From an uncultured Eubacteriales bacterium (GTDB taxonomy: Bacteria > Bacillota > Clostridia > Peptostreptococcales > Anaerovoracaceae), in the NCBI GenBank assembly GCA_900551415.1, contig URWB01000079.1, forward strand, positions 1 to 11,423: DNA of 11,423 nt, written 5' to 3'. A program made the position numbers and the translations under genes. The first letter of the stretch is position 1. Each line of letters starts with the position of its first letter. Below the pieces are notes generated by a model that did no database searches, was not told where the DNA came from, and saw only the letters and a list, made by a program, of their open reading frames with translations. Shown piece by piece: positions 5,778 to 11,423 of the stretch.

Positions 5778-5870
5778 TTATTTTTCTATTGCGATCAAAA
5801 GTGGTGCTCCCAGTTGACCGCATTGTTTCGTATCATTGTAAATTCTTCCATAATAGGAATCCTTTATCAT
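5778..5870 (-). CDS. Possible 30-residue small ORF between riboswitch terminator and thiD
   Basis: On the minus strand an ATG directly after the terminator T-run opens a 30-codon frame (MIKDSYYGRIY..., ending LLIAIEK) that stops 28 bases before thiD. No Shine-Dalgarno sequence precedes it, since the upstream bases are the terminator hairpin and its T-tract. It could be a leader peptide, the remnant of a decayed gene, or chance. The later half (GQLGAPLLIAIEK) looks protein-like but I recognise no family. Confidence 0.2.
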   Translation of the reverse strand: MIKDSYYGRIYNDTKQCGQLGAPLLIAIEK

Positions 5871-5873
5871 ACG

Positions 5874-5911
5874 AAAAAAACGGAAAGCTACTGATTTTGT
5901 AACTTTCCGTA
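5874..5911 (-). terminator. Intrinsic terminator of the TPP riboswitch
   Basis: On the minus strand ACGGAAAG pairs with CTTTCCGT, with GTAAC/GTAG-side bases extending the stem, followed by seven T (5880-5874). It lies about 25 bases after the aptamer and well before thiD, the position for riboswitch-controlled attenuation. The 5' arm (GAAAGTTAC) could instead pair with GTAAAACTTTC inside the aptamer's variable arm, offering an antiterminator; that pairing is inferred by eye. Confidence 0.85.
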
Positions 5912-5933
5912 TGTTCGCGACTTATCATCTTCG

Positions 5934-6017
5934 TTTCCTACGTTGGCATTACCCAAATCAGGTTCAAAGGTCGAAAGTTTTACTTTCCTCTCAGCCTGTT
6001 TAACAAGCTCCCTGTTT
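5934..6017 (-). ncRNA. TPP riboswitch (THI element) aptamer
   Basis: Read on the minus strand, the conserved parts occur in order: ACAGGGAGC at the 5' side, GGCTGAGAGG (the CUGAGA core that grips the pyrimidine), a variable GAAAGT/ACTTTC arm, then ACCTGATTTGGGTAATGCC and AACGTAGGAA (the pyrophosphate-binding half and closing strand). It is followed by an intrinsic terminator and thiD-cytX, so binding of thiamine pyrophosphate should cause early termination of the salvage operon. Confidence 0.95.
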
Positions 6018-6030
6018 TTATAACTTAATA

Positions 6031-6059
6031 AGTATATAGCAAGTTTCTCTAAAAAGCAA
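6031..6059 (-). promoter_or_regulatory. Promoter of the riboswitch-thiD-cytX transcript
   Basis: On the minus strand TTGCTT (6054-6059) and TATACT (6031-6036) are separated by exactly 17 bp. The predicted start falls a few bases before the riboswitch aptamer. The rest of 6060-6176 is AT-rich spacer with no gene or convincing terminator that I can see. Confidence 0.7.
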
Positions 6060-6176
6060 GTTCCTATTTTCGTACTTTATTGCTTTTTTTAACTTTTAGC
6101 TTATTTTTCTTGCCTTTCTTGGAAATATCGTTAACCCTAACTTTTTCATAATAAATTCTTTCCCCAAAAATAATTT

Positions 6177-7355
6177 TTAAATCTCTTTTCCTTTTGTCAC
6201 GATCACATGAATGATAAATGGAATAAACAATGTGATAAATGCTGCATATCCAAGGTACGCATATCCCTGTTTTACAACAGCCAACAATCCAAACTGTGCG
6301 ATCGCAAATGCTAAAAATGTAAAGATCAGTGTTGCAATGGCATTTCTTACTAAATGTCCATTCTGTCTTTCCTGCTCAGATCTCATACGACGCTCTACTG
6401 CATTGACACATCTTGTTACGATTCCAGAGATCATGTTTACCGCCGTTGAAATAGATCCAAGGATGATCAAAACAGAGATGATCGGTGTTAATAATCCTGA
6501 AGATACCCCATTTTGTACTAAAACTAACATAGGAACTGTTGCTGTTACAAGGTCTGCTGCGTATGCAACTGCTAATAATCCGATGATGGATAATTCCATT
6601 GCAAAGAAATTAAATACAAAAATCTCAATGGCTGCTTTGTTGATCTGCTTCTTATCTGTCACAGGTTCCATATGCTGGTACATAACAGATACAGATGCTA
6701 ACTGGAAGAAGAAATATAAAACTGCAGAATATAAGGCTGGTCCAAAAGCTCCGCTTTCTCCAGAGATCACAGGCATCTTTCCTGATACTAAGTTAGAGAT
6801 TGCTGCTGTGATCGCATCCCACTGTACGATGATGTTTGGTACTAATACAAGAACTAATCCGATCAAGATCAATACACTTAAAGTAGATGCACATTTTCTT
6901 ACGACACTTGTTCCAAAGAGTGCGATCACGAAAATAAATGCCGCTATGATCAATGTACATACCCAGTATGGGATTCCAAATAGCATTTGAAGTGTTGATC
7001 CGCCTGTTGCAAATGCTGCAGCGGATGCTGTTCCGATCATGATCAGATAACAGATTTCATATAGATTTGACATGATCGGTCTTGTCTTTCCATATAAACT
7101 GTCAGAAAAACTTCTGTAATCATATGTTTTATGTTTGTATGCATAACGCATTCCATACCAGAAAAATAATGCATATAATCCTTGTGTGATCAGTGGCATT
7201 AACAGACACCAGATTCCGTAGTTGATAAAATACTGATAAATCTGTGCTCCGGAAGCAAATCCACCTCCGAACTGTGTCGTAAATGCCACGAATGCGATTC
7301 CCATGGCAAGAGGCATCTTACTCTTGTCAACTAGTAAACTTTTTTTGCCGCTCAT
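6177..7355 (-). CDS. YkvI-family membrane transporter
   Basis: This 392-residue protein has about ten hydrophobic segments and resembles the YkvI group of LeuT-fold carriers. The N-terminal TQFGGGFASGAQIYQYF (27-43) corresponds to the family's glycine-rich broken first helix (usually GxGFASGQE), the likely ion and substrate site. It is the last gene of the etfB-etfA-lactate dehydrogenase operon, 39 bp after the dehydrogenase, with a good ribosome site (GAGAGG, 8 bp spacing). Context suggests import of lactate or another 2-hydroxy acid, although well-known lactate clusters use an LctP/LldP permease instead. YkvI substrates are not established, so the role is inferred from position only. No clear terminator follows; AT-rich spacer leads to the thi promoter. 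Confidence 0.85.
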   Translation of the reverse strand: MSGKKSLLVDKSKMPLAMGIAFVAFTTQFGGGFASGAQIYQYFINYGIWCLLMPLITQGLYALFFWYGMRYAYKHKTYDYRSFSDSLYGKTRPIMSNLYEICYLIMIGTASAAAFATGGSTLQMLFGIPYWVCTLIIAAFIFVIALFGTSVVRKCASTLSVLILIGLVLVLVPNIIVQWDAITAAISNLVSGKMPVISGESGAFGPALYSAVLYFFFQLASVSVMYQHMEPVTDKKQINKAAIEIFVFNFFAMELSIIGLLAVAYAADLVTATVPMLVLVQNGVSSGLLTPIISVLIILGSISTAVNMISGIVTRCVNAVERRMRSEQERQNGHLVRNAIATLIFTFLAFAIAQFGLLAVVKQGYAYLGYAAFITLFIPFIIHVIVTKGKEI

Positions 7356-7394
7356 TTTGTCGTCCTCTCTTTTCTCTTAATGTAGTCTAATATT

Positions 7395-8816
7395 CTAGTT
7401 TTCATCGATCTTGATCATTTTTCCTGGATTCAAAATCAGCTTATCATCAAATGCACGTTTAATAGACTTGTATAGTTCGATCATTCTTGGTCCCGCAAAT
7501 TCCTCTAAGAAATCAAGACGTCCATTTCCGATTCCATGTTCTCCAGATAACTGTCCACCGAGTTTTTTTGATAATGCATATAATTCTGTTAATGATTCAT
7601 GGGTTGCCTTCTTCCACTCCTCATCGCTCATCTCTGGTCCCCGAAGCATTTCGGTATGAATGTTTCCATCTCCGCAATGACCACATGGCTCTACGCGGAT
7701 TCCATGTGCAGATGCAATCTTCTTTGCCTGTTTTACATATTCTGCAATCTCTGATCTTGGAACAACAACATCACATTCTTCCTGTGCAACGGAATCTGCC
7801 TTCATTCCTTCAAGAATTGCTCCTCGTACTTCCCACACAGATGCCGCACGTTCTGGCGTTCCTGCGATATTACAATCTAAAGCTCCATTTTCTAATGCAG
7901 CTTCTGCAGCTGCTTCTACTGCACGATCAAGTTCTTCTTTGCTTGATGCATCATACATAACGATCAATACCGCTTCTCCGTGTTTCACTGGAAACAGTTT
8001 ATGTAGACTTCTTTCTACAATATCGATCAATTCTCTTTCCAAAAATTCAATCGCTGTTGGAACAAATGGCAGATCTAATACTTTTGGCACCATATCGGCA
8101 CATTCTTCCAAGCTTCTAAATGGCATAACCAATGTACTTGAACATGTTGGTGCAGGCAATAACTTTAACGTAACTTCTGTCAAAATACATAAGATTCCCT
8201 CAGAACCAATCACTAAATCTTTCACATCAAATCCTGTTGTATTCTTTACGACATTGGATGAGAAATTCATGATGGAACCATCTGGCATAACTGCTTCAAT
8301 ACAACGGACAAAGTCTCTTGTAAGACCATATCTTACCGCTTTCATTCCACCTGCGTTGGTAATGACATTTCCACCGATGGAAGCTGTTTTTTCTCCTGGA
8401 TCTGGTGGGTAGAATAATCCTTCTTCTTTAGCTGCCGCCTGAATATCAATCAACAATGCTCCTGGCTGTGCCGTGATCGTCTGGTTCTTGTGATCCACTG
8501 GAAAAATCTTATTCATACGCATCACAGATAACATGATTCCACCGTATTTACAAGTTGCTCCACCTGCAAGTCCTGTTCCAGCCCCACGGCAGACAACTGG
8601 AATATTCTGCTCGTAAGCATATTTCATGATTTCTGAAACTTCTTCTTTATTCAATACTTCCACGTATAATTCCGGTGGAAATACTCCATATTCCGGCATC
8701 TCGTCTTTGTAATATTCTTTTGCGATCTCATCGCCGACCCATACACGTTCGTTGTCTGTGATTTCAATGATCTTATCAAAATCTTCCTGGGTCATCTTCT
8801 TATATGGATATGGCAT
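7395..8816 (-). CDS. lctD: FAD-linked D-lactate / 2-hydroxyacid dehydrogenase, Etf-dependent (LctD/GlcD family)
   Basis: A 473-residue flavoprotein that oxidises lactate to pyruvate (or glycolate-like acids) and passes electrons to the Etf encoded upstream. The N-terminal FAD_binding_4 domain has RGAGTGLAGG (77-86), YPPDPGEKTASIGGNV (136-151) and TTGFDVKDLVIGSEG around 200. The C-terminal FAD-oxidase cap has GHCGDGNIH (379-387, metal/substrate histidines) and SGEHGIG (424-430). Length fits the family and there is no signal peptide. It starts 1 bp after the etfA stop, with AAAGGGG lying in the end of etfA, so translation is coupled. Association with EtfB and a ferredoxin-bearing EtfA points to the bifurcating lactate dehydrogenase type of Acetobacterium and butyrate producers. 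The exact acid and stereochemistry cannot be fixed from sequence; glycolate remains possible. Confidence 0.88.
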   Translation of the reverse strand: MPYPYKKMTQEDFDKIIEITDNERVWVGDEIAKEYYKDEMPEYGVFPPELYVEVLNKEEVSEIMKYAYEQNIPVVCRGAGTGLAGGATCKYGGIMLSVMRMNKIFPVDHKNQTITAQPGALLIDIQAAAKEEGLFYPPDPGEKTASIGGNVITNAGGMKAVRYGLTRDFVRCIEAVMPDGSIMNFSSNVVKNTTGFDVKDLVIGSEGILCILTEVTLKLLPAPTCSSTLVMPFRSLEECADMVPKVLDLPFVPTAIEFLERELIDIVERSLHKLFPVKHGEAVLIVMYDASSKEELDRAVEAAAEAALENGALDCNIAGTPERAASVWEVRGAILEGMKADSVAQEECDVVVPRSEIAEYVKQAKKIASAHGIRVEPCGHCGDGNIHTEMLRGPEMSDEEWKKATHESLTELYALSKKLGGQLSGEHGIGNGRLDFLEEFAGPRMIELYKSIKRAFDDKLILNPGKMIKIDEN

Positions 8817-8817
8817 C

Positions 8818-10011
8818 TTATTCGTCCCCTTTCTGTTGTTTTACTAATTCTGTCAGATATGGAACGACTTTGTACAGGTCATCTACGATACAATAGTGTG
8901 CCACATTGAAAATCTGAGCTTCTGGATCATTGTTGATCGCTACGATGCATTCAGATCCTGTCATACAAGATGTAAACTGAATCGCACCAGAAACTCCACA
9001 AGTAATGATCAGTTTTGGACGAACAGTTCTTCCAGATAATCCAACCTGATGTGCTACATCTCCAAAACCATTCTCGATCATCGGTCTTGTAAATGCTAAC
9101 TGTCCACCTAAAGCTTTGGCTAATTCTTCACACATTTCCACATCTTTTTCATTGCGGACTCCTCGCCCTGCAACAACCAAAACATCTTCATCTTCAATAT
9201 TCTTTGTTTTCTCGATCACTTCAGATTTTAAGATCTCAATTGGAGATTGTTTCATCTCTTCCTTCACTGAACAGACAATAACCTCTCCTTTTGTGCTCTC
9301 AACCTTCTGTGCCGCATCCATAACTCTGTATCTTACAGTTGCAAACTGTGGTCTTGATTTTGTGATAGAAATCTGAGCCATGATATTTCCACCAAATGCT
9401 GGACGAATCTGTACCATGTCTGTGTTTGACTTAATATCAAGGGTTGTACAATCAGCTGTTAATCCTGTATGGAATCTTGTTGCCAGTCTTGGGGCTAATG
9501 ATCTTCCGAGTGCTGTTGCTCCGATCAAGACAGAACTTGGTTTCTGTGCTGCGATACATTCTGCAACAACATCTGTATAACAGTCTGCTCTGAATCCTTC
9601 TAAGGATTCATCCTCATATGCAAAGACCTGATCAACTCCATAGTCTAGAAGTTTATGTGCATTCTCAATGGTTCCTGCTCCACCTGCGATCACGCATTTG
9701 ACTTTAAAGTTTACTTTCGAAGCCATCTTTCTTGCTTCACCGATCAATTCAAATGCAACCGGATGAATGTCTCCACGTTCTTGTTCTACAAAGATCAAAA
9801 AATCTTTCCATTTGTCTTTATCAAATGATCCTGCTTTCTGCTCAAAGCTGATCGCTTTTTCCGGACATTGTCTGACACACATTCCACACATTCGGCAAGT
9901 GTCCCCGACAACGATCCCATTATCTTCAAAACTTAATGCCCCAAACGGACATTTTTCCACGCATTTACCACATAGACTGCAGCGTTTTGCATCAAATTTT
10001 ATTAGTTCCAT
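8818..10011 (-). CDS. etfA: Electron transfer flavoprotein alpha subunit with N-terminal 2[4Fe-4S] ferredoxin domain
   Basis: This 397-residue protein carries two cysteine clusters at the N-terminus: C11-C14-C17-C21-P and C39-C42-C45-C49-P, each binding one [4Fe-4S]. The EtfA domain follows from about 70, ending with the FAD-binding part VVAGRGV, QVGLSGRTVRPKL and GVSGAIQF...IVAINNDPEAQIF...VVPYL. The ferredoxin extension is known from LctC of lactate-oxidising acetogens and suggests electron exchange with ferredoxin during confurcation: lactate oxidation to NADH is driven by reduced ferredoxin. Residue 346 is Phe where most EtfA proteins have His next to the flavin (SGAIQH). It starts 10 bp after etfB, with an AGGTG ribosome site overlapping the etfB stop. 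EtfB and LctD would be its complex partners. Confidence 0.95.
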   Translation of the reverse strand: MELIKFDAKRCSLCGKCVEKCPFGALSFEDNGIVVGDTCRMCGMCVRQCPEKAISFEQKAGSFDKDKWKDFLIFVEQERGDIHPVAFELIGEARKMASKVNFKVKCVIAGGAGTIENAHKLLDYGVDQVFAYEDESLEGFRADCYTDVVAECIAAQKPSSVLIGATALGRSLAPRLATRFHTGLTADCTTLDIKSNTDMVQIRPAFGGNIMAQISITKSRPQFATVRYRVMDAAQKVESTKGEVIVCSVKEEMKQSPIEILKSEVIEKTKNIEDEDVLVVAGRGVRNEKDVEMCEELAKALGGQLAFTRPMIENGFGDVAHQVGLSGRTVRPKLIITCGVSGAIQFTSCMTGSECIVAINNDPEAQIFNVAHYCIVDDLYKVVPYLTELVKQQKGDE

Positions 10012-10021
10012 GTCATCTCAC

Positions 10022-10810
10022 CTAAATCACTTTCTTATTCACTAATACGTCAAATAATTGTTTTGTCTTTTCTTTTGCATCTCCATCAAAATAAACCTGC
10101 TTTTCTACTTCTGGCGGTGCAAACATTTTCTCTACTGCGGTTGGTGATCCGACAAGTCCATATTTGCTTAAGTTCTGATCTGCCATATCTTCAAATGTCA
10201 TGATCTTCACTGGGCGGTCTTTGGACTGTTTCTGCAGTAAATAAGATGGTAATCTTGGTACACACATGTCTTTGTCAACTGTGATCAGACATGGATATGG
10301 AATCTTTGAAGTCTGTGATACACTGACTAAATCCTGTTTTACCTGAATAGACTCGCTGTCTGCATCTACGATCTCAGACACCCATGCTGCATGTGGGATT
10401 CCTAAATGCTCTGCGATCGCTGGCCCAACCTGAGCGGTATCTCCATCGGTTGTCTGCTTTCCACAAATAATAAGATCTATATCTCCGATCGCAGTGATTC
10501 CCTGAGATAGTGCATAAGATGTTGCAAGCACGTCTGCTCCTGCAAACTTGCGGTCAGATAAAATGACTGCATCATCTGCTCCCATTGTATACGCATCTCT
10601 CATCATCTCCTCAGCCTGTGGAGGTCCCATGGTGAGAACTGTAACACTTCCTCCTACTTTCTCTCTTAATTGTAATGCTGCTTCCAGGGCAAATAAATCA
10701 TAAGGATTCGTTCTTGTCTCCCCGGATAAACGCTTCATTGCCCCTGTTTCTGGGTCAATGTCAACTTTAGTACCTGCCGGTACCTGTTTCATACATACTA
10801 GAATTTTCAT
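10022..10810 (-). CDS. etfB: Electron transfer flavoprotein beta subunit
   Basis: A 262-residue EtfB of full length, beginning MKILVCMKQVPAGTKVDID and containing NPYDLFALEAALQL (35-48), the nucleotide-binding CGKQTTDGDTAQVGP (116-130) and CVPRLPSYLLQKQSK near 185. With EtfA it forms the flavin heterodimer that, in the lactate system, carries a second FAD for electron bifurcation and docks NAD. It is the first gene of a four-gene operon. A strong promoter lies about 67 bp upstream. The ribosome site is weak (AGAAG-like), which is unusual against its neighbours. Bifurcating rather than housekeeping Etf is inferred from the linked ferredoxin-EtfA and dehydrogenase genes. Confidence 0.94.
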   Translation of the reverse strand: MKILVCMKQVPAGTKVDIDPETGAMKRLSGETRTNPYDLFALEAALQLREKVGGSVTVLTMGPPQAEEMMRDAYTMGADDAVILSDRKFAGADVLATSYALSQGITAIGDIDLIICGKQTTDGDTAQVGPAIAEHLGIPHAAWVSEIVDADSESIQVKQDLVSVSQTSKIPYPCLITVDKDMCVPRLPSYLLQKQSKDRPVKIMTFEDMADQNLSKYGLVGSPTAVEKMFAPPEVEKQVYFDGDAKEKTKQLFDVLVNKKVI

Positions 10811-10876
10811 TGTTCTGCTACTTCTTTCGTATTATTTGTTACTCTTTCACTTTAGCTGATTAACGTAACACTACTT

Positions 10877-10905
10877 ATTATACGACACCATTTTTTTATT
10901 GTCGA
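10877..10905 (-). promoter_or_regulatory. Promoter of the etfB-etfA-lctD-ykvI operon
   Basis: On the minus strand TCGACA (10900-10905) and a perfect TATAAT (10877-10882) are 17 bp apart. CGACA (10883-10887) and TGTCG (10900-10904) form an inverted repeat across the spacer, a possible operator between the two boxes. No regulator gene is in view. The 66-base leader shows nothing else recognisable. Confidence 0.75.
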
Positions 10906-10916
10906 GTTAATCATAC

Positions 10917-10965
10917 AAAAAAATAGCATCTGTTGTTTATTTTTTCGTAACAAATGCTATTTTCT
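10917..10965 (-). terminator. Rho-independent terminator after the AIM24-family gene
   Basis: On the minus strand AATAGCATTTGTT pairs with AACAGATGCTATT (one mismatch) around an A/T-rich loop and runs into seven T (10923-10917). It lies 15 bases after the stop at 10981 and separates that gene from the lactate operon promoter. The plus-strand side also has T-rich sequence, but no gene approaches from the left. Confidence 0.85.
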
Positions 10966-10980
10966 TATCTATTTTTTCTT

Positions 10981-11423
10981 CTATTCGTCATCGTCACCGA
11001 CGATCACTGGCTCTTTTTCTATCACTTGTTGTGGTTTCATCGCCTGATTCCCAACTGGTGCCAATAATACTTTTCCTGTTCCACGGTATACATTAACCAA
11101 TCCTTCTCCACTGGCCGCAGAACCAAGCAAAGATTTTCCTGCTCGTTCTACCGTAAAATCAAGACTTCCGCTCCATGCGATTGCCAAGTTTCCGTCAATC
11201 TTTACAACATCATCTTCTAATGTGATCTCGACTAATTCTTCTCTTGGACAATCAGATTCTATGCACACAACTCCACTTCCTTTTAATCCAAGATTAAAGA
11301 ATCCTTCCCCGCCTGCAAATGCAGAAGAAAATGTCTTTCTTCTTACTGCTTTTTGTTTTAACGTAGATTCGCATGCTAAAAACAATCCATCATCCAATAC
11401 GATGGAATTTCCCCATTCGTCAA
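10981..11423 (-). CDS. AIM24-family protein (partial, 5' end beyond the window)
   Basis: The frame is open to the right edge (reading DEWGNSIVL before DDGLFLACES), so the TTG at 11397 is not a start and the gene continues outside. The visible ~146 residues are the C-terminal part of an AIM24 beta-structured domain: FAGGEGFFNLGLKGSGVVCIES, VKIDGNLAIAWSGSLDFTV, SGEGLVNVYRGTGKVLLAP. Alternating glycines and short strands match this family, which resembles the trp RNA-binding attenuator fold in its beta-ring layout. The tail ends in an acidic IVGDDDE. Members are common in Firmicutes, and no enzyme role is established. It has its own terminator and is transcriptionally separate from the etf operon. 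Confidence 0.85.
   Translation of the reverse strand, partial: DEWGNSIVLDDGLFLACESTLKQKAVRRKTFSSAFAGGEGFFNLGLKGSGVVCIESDCPREELVEITLEDDVVKIDGNLAIAWSGSLDFTVERAGKSLLGSAASGEGLVNVYRGTGKVLLAPVGNQAMKPQQVIEKEPVIVGDDDE

Noticed and set aside
6096..6149. 17-codon minus-strand ORF (MKKLGLTIFP...) between the ykvI gene and the thi promoter
   Set aside because: It is very short, has no ribosome site and lies in AT-rich spacer, so chance is the better explanation.
6211..6990. 259-residue plus-strand ORF
   Set aside because: It lies opposite the YkvI transporter gene and its composition mirrors membrane codons read antisense; no domain or ribosome site is visible.

Overview
The window reads as two unrelated genomes joined at about position 4478-4492. 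The left part (1-~4480) is GC-rich. Its gene style and intergenic palindromes suggest a gut actinobacterium of the Coriobacteriia, Collinsella-like; this is an inference, since no search was possible. The right part (~4490-11423) is AT-rich, with Clostridia-type ribosome sites, a TPP riboswitch and an Etf-linked lactate dehydrogenase operon. It suggests a Lachnospiraceae butyrate producer, possibly Anaerostipes-like. The join falls inside one continuous minus-strand frame (3638-4942): its N-terminal third is a CytX/NCS1 transporter and the rest is a Ppx/GppA phosphatase that lacks its N-terminus. No insertion sequence, integrase or duplication marks the join, so an assembly or binning chimera is the simplest reading.

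Left part: the last codons of a probable sensor histidine kinase (+), a 60-bp-arm imperfect inverted repeat, a convergent terminator, then a minus-strand pair consisting of a galactitol-type PTS IIB and a VOC-fold protein. An overlapping divergent promoter region separates this pair from a plus-strand membrane-anchored protein with TPR-like helices, followed by tRNA-Leu(TAA) and its terminator. Next is an AAA ATPase with a C-terminal DUF4143/PD-(D/E)xK-like domain. It is preceded by three 33-bp repeats that each carry a TTTTCC-GAT-GGAAAA dyad, and two related palindromes of about 70 bp flank the whole unit. The Ppx/GppA remnant lies at the end.

Right part, all on the minus strand. The thiamine salvage unit is promoter, TPP riboswitch, intrinsic terminator, thiD and truncated cytX: HMP is presumably imported by CytX and phosphorylated by ThiD, with expression shut off when TPP is plentiful. 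The second unit is promoter, etfB, etfA (with a two-cluster ferredoxin domain), FAD-linked lactate/2-hydroxyacid dehydrogenase and a YkvI-family transporter. This matches the electron-confurcating lactate oxidation system of anaerobes, but the expected LctP-type permease is replaced here by a YkvI-type carrier. The window ends in an AIM24-family gene that runs off the edge.

The most interesting items are the repeat-framed ATPase cassette, the lactate operon with its unusual transporter, and the chimeric junction, which must be resolved before anything is said about gene neighbourhoods across it.
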